Positions 11,094-24,000 of a DNA stretch of 64,000 nt are shown piece by piece; the stretch's first letter is position 1, and every line of letters starts with the position of its first letter. The stretch covers positions 6,450,501 to 6,514,500 of the forward strand of contig NC_135243.1 of NCBI RefSeq assembly GCF_947623445.1, given 5' to 3'. The notes under the pieces are model-generated. The model was not told the origin of the DNA, made no database searches, and was given only the letters and a program-made list of their open reading frames with translations. The translations under genes and the position numbers were made by a program. The stretch comes from Clavelina lepadiformis (lineage: Eukaryota > Chordata > Ascidiacea > Aplousobranchia > Clavelinidae).

Positions 11094-12716
11094 GTGGCTG
11101 ACAAGGCAACTGGATTCGCCACCGTCTATCATTATTCGCCGCAAACAAAACTATTCGCCGCCAAACAAAACTAATTCATTACATCAAGAAAGCGAAAGCT
11201 AAAGCGAACACAATTCGTACATACTGACCTGAAAATATTAGTGGCCTAATCTTAAATATACGGTTGCGTCGAGCTAATTCCATTTCCAAAAACGTGTCTT
11301 GCAAAGTGCTTTTCGTTATACAGGATTACTTTCAAATCAAAATGTTCACCTTAAAGTCGTATATGTGCTGCTGTATAATTCTGAAATTAAAAACTTCGGC
11401 ATTCCATCATTATAAACATTCCATTGATACACTGTATAGACCTATAGATTCGTTTTCAAAAAAAGAAACAATTTAACCGGTAAATTTCATACATAAAACT
11501 ACATCGAAACTTCCCAGAAAAAGATTAAGACTAAGATAACTATCGATCTATTATGCTGTTTGAGATATTTTGACATAACCAAACCACAGAAACATATCTT
11601 TTAAAATAAAGCCAAACACGTCTCGTAAAATTCCGACCGAGCATGGAAGAGGCATAAAACGACTTAGCAGACAGCTTAGAGGCTTCGTTTAGCCTTAGAA
11701 ACTTAGGTTGGTGGTCATGCTAACCACATTATAACACAATTAACTGAGTTGTTGCTATCTTGCATGTTCTAAGCCCTAAAGTTTTACCACGTTTTCCGTT
11801 AAATGTTCGTAAGCATGTGTTTATTTTGCCTAAACTATAACGCTTAGCGTTGTAACTTTCGCTCCGCACAGCAGTTAATGGCAAAAAATAAACAGTACAA
11901 TACAACAGAGCGCCAAATAGCGTCAGTGACACAAAACATAATCCGGAGGCGAAAATGGTGGCGGCGAATTAAAACTTAGTTCTTTTCGTCGTAACACGCT
12001 TTTTTATCATGGTCAGCGTCAACAACTTAACAGATTAAAACGAATAACAAAAAAATTAGTTTCCGTTTCACCAACTTTTACAGTATACCAACTACCAAGA
12101 CGAGGATAAATCTATATGTCGAAAGCATATTTCCGCTGATATCTCATAACAAAGGATGGCGCTAGACCGCAAAACCTACGCAATGCGGACAAATTGAAAG
12201 ATTAACAAGTGCCGAAAAACAAAGAGTTAAAGTGTATTATATGTATAATTGTATATACTATACTATACAACGCTTATCCCCTGACATTCCATGTTTAAAA
12301 TATTAGCGTTTGTTACCTTTCATTCAAAAAACGTTTAACGCAACTTATGTTTACTCGAAACATTTTATTCATACTTGATCCAAATACATGAGTCACTGCT
12401 ATGGCATTATTTCTTGTGACGTAATAAAAACTGCCATCTATCTCTTACCTAAGCGATGAATTTGCATTTCTTCCAACTTTTTATGGCAATAACTGCTCAA
12501 CTATTGCATAATAATTAATACAAGGCCTTACTCCAGTATACTGATTGACAACTACTCTTTGATCTGTGGCCAACTTGTTGTTGGACTTGCCCCCTCACTT
12601 TAAACCTTGTCGTTGTCACGCGATGTGATTAACTCGCTTTGGGATCGATCTCGTATTTCTTGCCGGAAAAAATGCCAATATGAAAGGAGGCTTAATTTTA
12701 TGGTTAATAACAAGCG
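11094..12716. other. Intergenic: no gene supported
   Basis: After the GC-rich units the sequence returns to AT-rich DNA, with related GCGGCGAA words near 11955. No exon with good splice sites and an open frame was found. Confidence 0.4.
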
Positions 12717-13605
12717 TGCACAGTGTACCACGGCTTAGGCGGTGCTGTTTATTTGGCGAATTATAAATTTAAATAGGTTTGAAGCTTGTGTGTAAAGTTT
12801 TGTGTCTTTGCATGTATGAGTTCAAAAGATATAATCGAAGGCCAGTATGTACTTCTAGAAGACTAAACATACTTTATTTCTAGAAAATTTGTTTTATTCT
12901 GTTGTTAATTATGGTCATTGTTTTACAACAATGTAGTCTGTTCCTTTCATACCACTTAATACAGCAACGGTTTTAGTCGCGATAAACAGATAAGAAACCA
13001 CAAATCAGAACATACGACGAACGAAAAGAAATGAAGACATTTAGAAATAATCTGTTTTTTACTTTCAGAAATGTCCCACAAACTCCTGGGGTAGAATCAC
13101 GCACCAGCAAGGGTTTACCCGCCCCAGCTAGGGACCTATGCTTTAGAACAACAACAGTTTTGCATGAATCATCAGCAAGGATAGTCACGCGATATGATAC
13201 TTGTGATAAATTCGCTTCAGGAAATCTCTATTTTCCGTGCCAGAAAAGAAATATTAACGCAGAGGTGATCTAACACACCGCAGGAGCCTTACAAACCCTA
13301 GTAAGAGAATCCCGAATTTACACAGGTAAAAGGCTTTTATTGACATGTAATGTCGGAAAAATCTTTTTAAAAATACGCGATAATCTATCGCGTGCCGCTT
13401 TGAAAATGGTATCGTAATTACCACCAAAAAAAAGATAATCAAGGGGCGCATGACTTTGCGGTAAACTGTACGACCGGCACGCACAGTATACCACGGCTTA
13501 GCCATACAGGCAACGCTGCTTTTGAGGCGGATTATAGAAGCAAATAGGTTTTGAACTTGCGTGTAAAGTTATGAGTCGTTGTATTGTTCAAAAATTATAT
13601 TCAAA
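12717..13605. repeat. Pair of diverged ~115-bp direct repeats (about 12717-12830 and 13478-13605)
   Basis: Both copies contain CACAGTRTACCACGGCTTAG, then an AT-rich block with AAATAGGTTT and TGTGTAAAGTT-like words in the same order. They flank about 650 bp holding an open frame at 13031-13273 (+) preceded by a good acceptor (TTTTTTACTTTCAG before 13070). That frame is not recognised. The arrangement could be a decayed mobile element with long direct repeats, or two copies of a short dispersed repeat. Confidence 0.4.
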
Positions 13606-13814
13606 TGCACAGGTTTAATACAACCTGCCTGAATGGACGGCGCATTTCTTAAAATTTCTCTCCGTTTTAATAAAAAGGTCATCCGGTGAAAACATATCCT
13701 GCCTTTTTATTGAAGTATCGAGGTATTTTATCGAACCTTCCACAATAACGTATATAAGACCTCTTCCACATGAAAGAAAGGTATATATAGGTCGCTTAAG
13801 TTAATCGCGAGTAC
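13606..13814. other. Noncoding stretch before the tandem array
   Basis: AT-rich with GGTATATATAGGTC near 13785. Nothing else seen. Confidence 0.35.
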
Positions 13815-14125
13815 GGTATGTAACGTCACTTCAGTCCTAACAAAGCTTCTCACGTTTTTTATTTTGTCCAATCAGGCTCGGTTACATTATTTGCGAGCAC
13901 ACTATTTGACGTCGCATCAGTCGTAAAAAATCTTCTCTCGGTATGTACTTTGTCCGATCACGCTCGGTCGCTCGGTACTGTGACGTAGCAATAGTCTATA
14001 AAAAGCATTATTACTAAATGTAACGTCCATTCAGGCCGGTTGTATTATTCGTCATAATGTAAGGTCGCATCAGCATCAGTTCTTAGAAAGCTTTTCTCGG
14101 TGTAAACTTTGTCCAGTCAGGTATA
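13815..14125. repeat. Degenerate tandem array, ~80-100-bp period, about four copies
   Basis: Recurring blocks begin with a TGTAACGTC/TTGACGTCGCA/TGTAAGGTCGCA word. They continue through CATCAGT, AAAGCTTCTC or AATCTTCTCTCGG, and end with TTTGTCCAATCAGGCTCGG or TTTGTCCGATCACGCTCGG. Copies start near 13818, 13905, 13978 (short) and 14057. Divergence is high, so the array is old. Confidence 0.5.
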
Positions 14126-14175
14126 TATATCTATATATATCCAAATCCAGTATATATATATATAGGTGTATATTT
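14120..14175. repeat. TA-rich microsatellite
   Basis: Two runs of alternating TA separated by CCAAATCCAG. Confidence 0.7.
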
Positions 14176-15239
14176 CTACATCAACTTGTTTTATCCAGAA
14201 ATTAGGCAAAAGTCCAATTCATTTGCCAGGTATTAAGCTATACTTAAAGAATATACAGGCTAAAGAGGAAATAACGTAATTATGTCAAAACTTTGCAATA
14301 TTTTACGAAGTGAAAATAAGAAAAGTCCACGTAGATCTTAACAGTTGAAAAACAACTTTGCATGACCTTGTAAATGATAGCGTTAGGTATGTTTCAAATT
14401 GTGACATTGTGACAAATTGGCAATATAAAAGAACGTTTTTTACACGTTATATTTAAATCATAAACTTTACTGGCGTTTTTAGAGCAAACCGGGAATAATT
14501 CAAACTATATAGTGAGTTGATGGAAAATTTTGTTACAGTTAAACTTCTTATTTTAACATTTAGCTGTTATTTGAGGTTGTGGTGTCTATTGCAACCAAGT
14601 AACATGTGAAATGCAGCTGAACTTCAACCAGTAAACAATCGTTTGTATAATCGTAGAATTACAGTAGCACTGGTAAAACAGAAAATTTGATTTGAAGAGA
14701 AACGTGTGGCAAGAAATAAATTAGAATTTAAAAGAAGATTTGAGAAAGTTTGTATTGTAGACAAATGCGTATTTCCTGGATGTTTTAATACTTGAACGTT
14801 TTGACTACATATAGCGCATACCAAGGTTGCTTCAATATTGTGATAATTGTTCTTACACTTACCCAAGTTTGCTTTCTTGAACAAATATTTGCTTAGAAAT
14901 AGAAACACAAGGGTCGTTTTTACAATGTTTTAAAATAGAATGTACTACAGTATATGCTTTATTACGTCATATAATACCTAAAATGCACCAAAAGCGGCAG
15001 AATAGCGGCACACGCCTGTGACGCCTTACAGGTGGCAGCTTCGCCGCTTGAGAAAAGAAAAGATTTAGGGTCGTAGGAGAATCACCAATAATCCCACCAC
15101 GGATGTGCGGATGGTTCAACATAACCAACAAACTGCAAACTTTTTTCTTTTTAATTTGTTTCATGTTTTTTTCGCCCTTTTCAGCTGGAAAGCTTGCCAT
15201 TGACACGGGACATGTAAAGCTTTTTGCTACAAACGTTTG
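14176..15239. other. Intergenic: no gene supported
   Basis: AT-rich. ORFs on the minus strand at 14624-14908 and 14967-15206 lack splice or domain support. Confidence 0.4.
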
Positions 15240-15391
15240 AAAATAAACGAGGGTCTGTTTGCACTGTAGGCTTCAGTTAACTGCAAAACTAATACCTAAG
15301 CGTTTTGAACGACTGACGGCGCTTGTTAGCGACAATGTCCAAAGAAAGAATTGACCTATTCACTGTACAGTGCAAAGATTTACTAAGCAAG
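15240..15391 (+). promoter_or_regulatory. Possible promoter and first exon of small gene A
   Basis: A weak TATA-like AAAATAAA at 15240-15247 precedes an initiator-like TCAGTT at 15273-15278. An ATG at 15335 then opens 19 codons (MSKERIDLFTVQCKDLLSK), ending exactly at a good donor, AAG|GTAAAC (15391/15392). It could be a 5' UTR exon with an upstream ORF, or a coding exon spliced in phase 0 onto the A reading frame (for example at CTGCAG|ATA, 16029/16030). Gene G also starts MSK. Confidence 0.35.
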
Positions 15392-16005
15392 GTAAACCAA
15401 ATAAGTTATTGGAGTAGAATATTACAGTGTTTATGACGAACGTGCAACTTTTTTGTAGTCGCTCGTCAGTAGAAACTTACACCGCGTCGCTCGTAGTTTT
15501 TTTTGATCAATCGATGCAACGGGAACACACAATTGGCACTTGTCCAGTTCAACCAGAGTTGCATGAGACACATTTTCTCATTGTATAGCGCTAGGTCGAG
15601 GTTTTGTTTTAAACGTTTTAACTTTAAATGGCTGTTATGACAATCAAAGGAGCAATTTATTGATTGTAAGCAAAACGCGTTACATGCATTTAGTAGGCTA
15701 TAGGATATTAAACTGTTACTTTTCTATTAACAGTTTATAAAAGAGAACAAATGTGGAAGTGCCTGTATATGAGAGTAGATGAGCAACAGAAATTGAATTT
15801 TTTCTCAGGATTATTTTGTTGTAATTTTTAAGGATACATCAAAAATCAAGTTTCGTGAAATTTTGACTACATTCGTTGCCCACACAACAGAAAACCTGGG
15901 GGAGAGAAAAGAACACCATTGACTTCATTGCGAGTTGATTTTGGATCATTTTTTCAAGTCAACAAAGTAGTCACGTGGCAAACCTCACGTCAACCAGTAG
16001 CAAAG

Positions 16006-16311
16006 ATGTCACGTGGCAAACCTCTGCAGATAAGGTTACTCGAGGTTTATGACGAACGTGCAGACAACGTCAGCTATGTTGTCAAGAAATACCAAGTTGA
16101 AGATGGGAGCATCACTTTCTTTAAGAAACCTCGAGCTTGGGACGACAGAGATGCAAGGTTCACTCCAAATGGATCGCGACGATTTTTCGAAAACAGCAAC
16201 AACGTCATATATGACGTCATTGAATGTTACGCTGACGGCAAAATCGTAGCGATAAAGACTCCGAAGGCATTTGAGGAGGGCTTCCTAGCGGAAGAAAATT
16301 ACCATTTGTGA
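16006..16311 (+). CDS. Small two-repeat protein A, 101 aa (unrecognised family)
   Basis: Single open exon from ATG 16006 to TGA 16309-16311. The frame is open 29 codons further upstream, but the ATG gives the length and register of the paralogues. Repeat 1 is residues 21-45 (NVSYVVKKYQ ... PRAW) and repeat 2 is 66-89 (NVIYDV ... PKAF). In members A, B, C, D and E these landmarks fall at the same positions, give or take one residue. The alternating hydrophobic pattern suggests beta strands. There is no signal peptide or membrane segment, so it is probably cytosolic. AATAAA follows at 16413-16418. After the stop the same frame stays open for 32 codons and resembles the region after E. Function is unknown; I do not recognise the family. 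Confidence 0.7.
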   Translation: MSRGKPLQIRLLEVYDERADNVSYVVKKYQVEDGSITFFKKPRAWDDRDARFTPNGSRRFFENSNNVIYDVIECYADGKIVAIKTPKAFEEGFLAEENYHL

Positions 16312-16412
16312 ACGTACAGAAAAGTCCAGATGAACTTGAAGCTACCAGACCATGACGAAAAACTTCATGAACTTTCTCGAAGAAATCCGAGTTATACAGA
16401 CTTTCGTTAGCA

Positions 16413-16418
16413 AATAAA
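16413..16418 (+). terminator. Polyadenylation signal AATAAA for gene A
   Basis: Perfect AATAAA about 100 nt after the stop of A. Confidence 0.55.
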
Positions 16419-18154
16419 AAATTTATTTTGTCAAATTATGCCTTTTTTCATACAAACAAAAAATTCAATGACTTTTCGCCCGGATAATTGATTTATAATA
16501 ACTTTGTTGTCTTCACTGTAGTGGACTTTTTAATTGCACTGTTTAAATGGCATATGTTAACTAAGTATGGACTATTGATCACGTGGCAGTATATTTGCAA
16601 CGTAAATATTTGAAGTTTGTTTGGAGCTTTACTGTATACTTTCCTCAAAGGCTAAACCACAAGTGCCTTATCGCTACAGGGTCTGTGTTTTGTTTGTACA
16701 ATTTGAACGTACATTTCATTTTAATAACACAGTTTACTATTTGCTCACAATTAAACCTTCACAAACCAATACTATTCTAAGAAAAAGTAAGACACTTATA
16801 TTTACTTCAAGTTCTTTATTGGTTGGTATAGTGATAGCGTTTTTAAAGATAAATTTTTAATTGGAAAAGGTTAAATAAAACCTTGATTTACGTGTATGCA
16901 AAATCATTCCATAATTTCATAAGCGTTTTTCATTTCAGCGTTTAGCAATAAGGTTTGATTGAGTTCTTCAAAGTTCTAAAATTTTTTTTCATATCGTGCC
17001 TGTTTGAAAAATTTCCAAACATATTGTTTGCTTTATACAACGTTATCGTGAATTATTGAACCTTGCTTTCTTGTGTGCTTTCTAGTTGTACGGGGATTGC
17101 TCGAAAACTACATCATAATTGCATAACAAAACTAACAAATCAACCAAACATCACAAACAAACATTTTTATTGAAAACAAAATATGTGCGTTGGCGGCTAA
17201 AGCGGCAAGTTGACGCCGATATGGACGCCAGACTTGTTCGCCTCCGGCTTACCGCCATTTTCAATTTGAGTGGGCTCCCTGCACAAAATCGCTGTCAATC
17301 AAAATTCTGTTATCTATAGACACAAAACGATTGGTTCAATATCATATATGGCAATATTCAAGTTTTTCTAATTATTATAGCTGATTACAAGAGTTACCCA
17401 ATGGAGAAAAGAGAAGAATCGATCCGCCTCTGCCAAGCACGTGAGATAGAGTTTACGCGCTTGCGATTTTTCAAGGAATAAATCAGCAGTATCGTAATAT
17501 TTCAAGCACGTTGCCATCAGGTGAACACGTAGTGAAGTGAACCATGGACCAGAGCGTTTCAATGGTCAACTCGAGATATAATCAATGAATAAACTAGAGT
17601 CTCGCAAGATTTTACCAACTGATGGCGACGAATCCTCCCAATGTTTCCAATGTGGAAGTAGCAGTTAAATGCTTTAAAAGTAATTGATCAGTGACAATGA
17701 GCAATCAAGAAAAACTCCCTGTCGCCTTCTAGGATGATCTTAGAACTGACGAGCGCTTTGCTGTACTTGTATACAATCACGTATATGTAACATAGCCAAC
17801 ACAGTGACCGACTTCTAAATTTACCACAAACAAGCAGTTGATAAATTCGAACCAGTTCTGGAGATTGCATCTCGCAAATTTTAAGATTCGTTACAACGGC
17901 GGTATTTCCACCTTCAACCACTGCCAATTAAATCAGTTGTTGTTTAAACATATTAACGCTCCTTATCCATCCTGTTTATTTGGGTCGAAACTGACTTGGC
18001 TTCTCACATTTCTTTTGCTTTTTTCTCTTCCCTAAGAAAAGAGAGGCGGTTGGTTAAAAAAGAAAGAAGTGCGTACGAGCATACTTTCAACGATGCACTA
18101 TCATCCTAACACGTATTCAACAACAACAGCAAACAATAGGTTACTTGATCACAC
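16419..18154. other. Intergenic with partial GC-rich repeat copy
   Basis: Holds TCACGTGGCA at 16579-16588 (also at 15971 and 16009) and the partial GGCGGCTAAAGCGGCAA at 17192-17208. No coding exon supported. Confidence 0.4.
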
Positions 18155-18495
18155 ATTACGCAACTCTTGTGAGAATCCATAAAACATATTCATGTACGTT
18201 ACGGTTCCCAATATTTTATGTCTAAGCCAGAAACTACAATATACAGTATTACGCGCTTTTTGTATGAAGTTGTTTTAATTTTAGTTTTGAATAAAGTAGC
18301 ATAGACTATTACGTATATGCATGCATTTAGATAACAACGCCTCTTTGGTTATCCTACAGCAAGTTGTTTTCTTGCGTACAATTTTGATAAAGGTGATATG
18401 TTCGAAAAATATTGCACAACGCTGCGTAAGGTATCAAAAAAAGAAAAAAGTCCCTTAATTAAAACTGCAAAAAGTCGTATTATAAGCCTCCATTT
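18155..18495 (+). promoter_or_regulatory. IAP-3 upstream region, homologous to that of IAP-2
   Basis: ATTACGCAAC at 18155-18164, further TTACG words near 18249 and 18308, ATATTGCACAACG near 18408, and ATTATAAGCCTCCATTTCGACAG near 18478-18500 follow the order seen upstream of IAP-2. Shared elements suggest shared bZIP-type control. Confidence 0.4.
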
Positions 18496-18561
18496 CGACA
18501 GCGTGAAGTCTAGCAAGCATGTAGTACACATAAGCATAAAATACAAAGATTGTATTTTAAG

Positions 18562-20974
18562 ATGAATTTTCCAAAATCAGTCGGTTGCCTTAAAAATGTT
18601 GTTTGCGATGGAAGGATGGTTAATACCACAAGGGATCCGCCTGGTCAAAGAAGTGTTTATATTTTACCAGGTTAGATTTTAGCCAGCAATGCCAATAGTC
18701 TGGCTGAAATACAAAGAACGTCATGTGAAAAATGCTCTAAAAACGTAAAGTTTTATTTTCAGGAGACCCAGAGCGGGAAACTTACAGACTTGCAACCTTT
18801 AAAAACTTTCCGTGCAACGTTCAAGTCGATGAACGAAAGTTGGCTTCAAACGGGTTTTACTTTACTGGTTACAAAGATCGAGTGAAGTGTTTCAGGTAAA
18901 TGTCAGATCATGAAGCTTCATAAAAAATTTAACTTGCTGAAACACAGGTTTAAGTTAATTAGATAATTTGTGACATTTTCGATTACAGTTGTGGTCAGTG
19001 CGTTGAAGAGTGGAAGAAAGAAGATGACCCTACGTCACAGGGATGGCATAAAACTAATTGTGACTTGAAATTAGGAAGAGATGAAAGAAACGTTTCAATC
19101 GGTATAATAAGCAAAACTAATTGATTTATACAGAGTATTTTAACCGAAAAGTATTTTCAAACTATGCGCACATTCTTTGATGAGTACAAAGACTAGTATT
19201 ACAAATTGCTCCAATATAACGGTTTGAAACCATGTTATATACAAACAACGTATTAAGATTGTGTTCATATTTTTATTTCAACTGTTCTCAGATTGAAACA
19301 CACAATTATTTATCCAGATTGCATGTATCGTCATCTTGGAGTTACGTCTCTCACCAGCAATCGAAACGCCACAAGTTCAAGTGAAACTTCCACTAGACAA
19401 GAAAGACAATTGAATCGAAATCCACTAGAAAGCATCATAACTACTGTCATCAGCTCATTCACTGCTGCACCAACAAATTTAACTGTTGCTTCAATACAAC
19501 AAACAACAACATCAGCAACTTCCTCAGACTCCACATCGACATCTTATGCTATTTCTACAAGTCGGGCCAACGAAGCCGACCATAGGAATTTCATAACTTC
19601 ACAGAGCAATACAAACTTATTTTCCTGCTTAAATCCGGTGAATCCCCACATGAGGAGCGAGGAATCTCGTGTTCAGACATTCCTGGATCACTCCTCATCG
19701 TGGCCTGTTCATAGAATTCGGGCAACTCCAAGACAAATTGCAAACGCAGGAATGTATTACTTGGGTAAGTAAGTATGGTTAAATTTGAAATAAACTAAAA
19801 AAATTATTATCATTAACATTAACAGTTTAATTACCATTCCTTTAATTCAAGTGTAAGAGATCGAGTGAAGTGTTGGTATTGCAACGGAGGATTACAGAAT
19901 TGGTAAAGAGAAGACGATCCATGGGAAGAGCACGCGAAGTGGTTTCCAACGTAAAAGAAGTTATTATCTAAATTTCGATTCGATTCTAAAAACACAAGAA
20001 TTTTTGTAACATACTTTGTCTGTTGAAATTTAGAAATGCATCGTTTGAACTTGCAGATGCGAGTTTATTCTGCAACAAAGAGGAGTTGATTACGTTCACA
20101 GAATTTCATCGCGTTTTCCAAATTTAAGGAGACCCATCATGAGAAATCCGGCACATATTACGTCACCCAGAGCTGTTGTGTCCGGACCAAGGTTTGTAAA
20201 ATAAGACTTGAATGACATATGAAAACGTTTTCAAAAATTCCCGATCAATGTATAGGCCTATACCATTTAGTAAAGTTTTTAAACAAATTATTCTTTAAAG
20301 GTTTAACAGGATGCGTAGTCATCAATTCACTTCCAACTCAGCTCCGCAAATGATTGATCCAAGAGAGGAAGAACGAATGAGGATGCGAAGAATTGATGAA
20401 GAGATGTCTTCATCACAGTTGGTGACAGAAGCAAAGTTGATGGGATTTGAAGATAACATGATCAGAGCCGCATTAAACAAGTAAGTTATCTTTCCGAAGA
20501 ATGTTCCTTAAGGCTAAGAAAGCTTAAAGAATTTATTTGAAATAAGTAAATGTGCTGATGTAGAGGACTTTGAAAAATAATGTTGATCTATTAATATTTT
20601 TATACTGTATTTAAAATATATTTGCATATTTCTTTAGAAAATACGAAAGAACCGACAGAGGTTTTCTCAGCTTGGAAGACTTGTTGGAAGGAATCTTGGC
20701 AGAGACAAATGCGCAACATCATACAACGTCTTCGTCCAGCTCATCCATCACTCCTGCAACATCCGCCAGCAGTCTTACAACAGTATCCGGACTTCAAGAG
20801 ATTCGTCGTTTGGAGCAAGAGAGATTGTGCAAGAAGTGTGGCAAGGAACAAGCGAGCGTTGTGCTCATTCCCTGCGGACATATTGCTTGTTGTGTTGCTT
20901 GCGCTGAAAATCTCGAAACTTGTCCTATTTGCCGTTCAATTGTTCGTGAGAAATTTCGATCTTTTATTGTTTGA
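18562..20974 (+). pseudogene. IAP-3: BIR-BIR-UBA-RING paralogue with a lost splice acceptor and a nonsense codon
   Basis: Exon equivalents: 18562-18670, 18763-18895, 18989-19101, 19318-19764, 19851-19950, 20057-20191, 20310-20480 and 20638-20974. Every length equals that of IAP-2. Two lesions affect exon 5. The acceptor is CAA instead of CAG before 19851, so the nearest AG shifts the frame by one base. In the original frame a TAA replaces a GAA codon at 19904-19906, within BIR2 between its zinc-binding cysteines and histidine. The other exons are open and the RING is complete. A transcript ending in exon 4 or skipping exon 5 could still make BIR1 plus linker, so residual function is possible. 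Exon 5 alone can be skipped only with a frameshift (100 nt). AATAAA follows at 21001-21006. Confidence 0.8.
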
Positions 20975-21000
20975 AAACTTAAAAAAAATTTCATAAAAGA

Positions 21001-21006
21001 AATAAA
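21001..21006 (+). terminator. Polyadenylation signal AATAAA for IAP-3
   Basis: Perfect AATAAA 27 nt after the RING stop codon. Confidence 0.5.
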
Positions 21007-24000
21007 ACATGTTATTAATTCCACATATTTTAGTTTAGGATTGATGATGATAATTTAATATGAAGTAAAATATTGTTAGAAATTTAACCGTATTATTGTT
21101 AGAAAAATTGTTAATTGTTTATTTTTTAATTTATTGCAATCTTTAATTTAAGTTGCAGTATTTATTTATTATCTGAAGAGTTTTTTTATTAAGTAAATAA
21201 TACTATATGCTTTTCGAAATTATATTTCTTTTAAAAATCACGTATTGTATTACTACCTCCTTTACTTTCTGCATATATTCTGGCTATACCTATACACTCT
21301 GTTGCATTTCATTTAAACCCGAACTCAATGGTTCTTATTGTATTGTTTACAAATATCATTTTCCAATACTTCTCTTACAGTTGCCAACAACTTTGGTCGT
21401 TTTTTTCTATAGTAAGTAATCAATTCACGGTCTTTATAATTTTAAATGATAAAATTGACTGTGTTAAAATATTTAGTCAGATATGTTTTGTTCACCGCCA
21501 ACACCTTTTTGATACATAACATTTTTATCGTTCTTACGTCACTATCTTAGTCAATTTACGTCTATGCGTTTAATCTTTATAATTTTATTTTTATAAATTT
21601 TTTGTAATTGCTTAGCCGTGCGTGTTTAATGTAGACTTGTATGCACCTCGCTTTATATTAGAGTTTTGTCGTTAGCGCAGATGGGCTTCAGTTTCTAATT
21701 TGGTTTTGCTCGCGTACTGCGGTGATAAGAATAAAAACATATGGATTTTGCTTGAAAGTTGAGTTGGTGGCGCGGTTCACCGTTATTGCGGCAGAGAACC
21801 TGGCTGAAATTAGGAGAAGTTCAATTCCGGTTACAATTGCATTGCTTTTGCCACAAAGTACACGATTGTTGTGCATTAGTATTGTGGTGACACAACAGAT
21901 ACAGTAAGAGGTTACGTGATTGAATGAAAGAAAAATGCTCTTTATTATTTGTGCAAGTAAATCAATACTCTTCATTACAGTACAGATTGATTGATTGATT
22001 ATATTAGATAATTTACTTCATATAAAAACAAATATGAGTAAGTCCAGCTAGTACACTCCCATTACAACGAAGAAAAAGACGGACTCAACAACCAGGCCAG
22101 ATATATAAGTGTAAGCTATAAAATGACGATAATGGACAGTAGCAGTAATCAACACTGCTGGTACGGGACAAAAGCGATAATTAACAATAACGATAATGGA
22201 CATTGTCTGTCATAACAACAACTGTTGACAACATAGATCCCGATCTTAACCCCAACCCCGGATTAATCTAACTTCTATAGCTTAATAAATATTCTAACTA
22301 ATATTTTTTAATAAATTTTTCATTTTGTTTAGTATAACTCCAATGTCCAAACTATCCCAAACTCTCAAAGTTTCTGACAGATATGAAAACATTCGTTACC
22401 CCCATTGTATGTTACCGCCATGTTCTCTATCTCTCCAAAGGCCACTGCAGAATCTTCACATTACCTGATGTTAGTCAGCTTACCATCAGCGTCTTTCACA
22501 ACTACGGCAAATATATTCTGCAATGAATTATCATCATCAATCAATCAATCAATCAATCACCCTAATCAACGACACGACATCAAAAAAATAAAATACAAAG
22601 GTGATTGGTTTTTCAATACACTTTGTTACATCTTCGTTGCATCACAATTAGTCATGATGATCTACGTTGTTACATCACAATTAGTTATATCTTCGTATGA
22701 AACTATCATACAATTTGGACATTTCTTTACTTGCCTGTAATTCATATAACAAATGTAACCGATGCCAGAACATTTTGCGTCGTATTTTAAACTGAATTGA
22801 GCGACTAAAATTAAATATTTTTAAATAAAAGCCAAAAAACAAATGCACGTGTAGAAATGATTCATCACGCCCCCGTTCATGTCAAAACGTATGATAAATG
22901 ATATAACATAATATATATAACATCGGACTTAAACGAAGGCTTCAATGATCGCATGAAACGATATGACGATGCTTTTTGCTATTCAGTAAATGATTGATTT
23001 TGTTCTCGTGATTTGACCTTTTCGCATTTAGACCCAAGTCTGTTTCCCGGGTATGCTCAATCACGACTTCCGACAAGAGTGTGACTAAAAGTATGTCTTT
23101 TTATTACAAATATTTCGTTGTGCTCGACGCAGGTTACAGAGAAATTTCATCGTTGAAAGTTCAGCAAGCGCGGGCCGCAAGTTAGTCAAGCTGGGCTGTT
23201 GTTCCCACTCGTCTGCCAGCTTTCAGGGCTTTAAACCAATTAAAGCAACTTGAACACGCAATAAATAAATTTAAAACTTTCATTTCACAGCATATATAGC
23301 TCTGCATTTTAACGTTTGCATACTTAGGTATAGTACGCAGCGTAAGAGTCATCATAATCACAAGGAAATTATTTACAAACTTGTAAATTTTAACGAAAGT
23401 ATTGTCATACGGTAAGGGAATGTAGTGGCTCAATAATATTTTACAATGCTTGTCGGTGTATTTTTGCGTTTATTTTAATACGGTCCAGACAGCCAGACGC
23501 AGAACAAGTTACAAAAATAAACCAGCAAACTGCTTTTACGTTAGCTATATCATTCAAATGACGTCAGCCCGGAAACAGGTTGTACAAAACATGGTATACC
23601 GAGAGTCACGTTGAATAATATGCAGATAGCTTCCTAAAGCTATTTCTTTGACATATACACTGCAGCTTCACAGTTTGAAAGCAGACTAAAAGAGTAATGA
23701 ATCCTAGATAGTAATCTGTTCAACGTGCTAAAGTAATATTGTAAGAACGAATCAAATATGATTATATACTGTAGATAATTTGTGAGGGTACAAATTAACA
23801 ATTAATCTAAATTCCTGGAATTTGAAAATTCAAAAATTGCGATAAAAGTTTTTGTTGTTTTATAAGATCAAAAAAGTTAAGTTAAGTTAAGTCAGTTAAG
23901 TCAGAAATAATATATTATGGCGCTGATTGATCTGTGTTAGGGTAATTATATCAACATTCAGTTTTATAGGATTTCTGTACTATGATGGACTGTGATGTAG

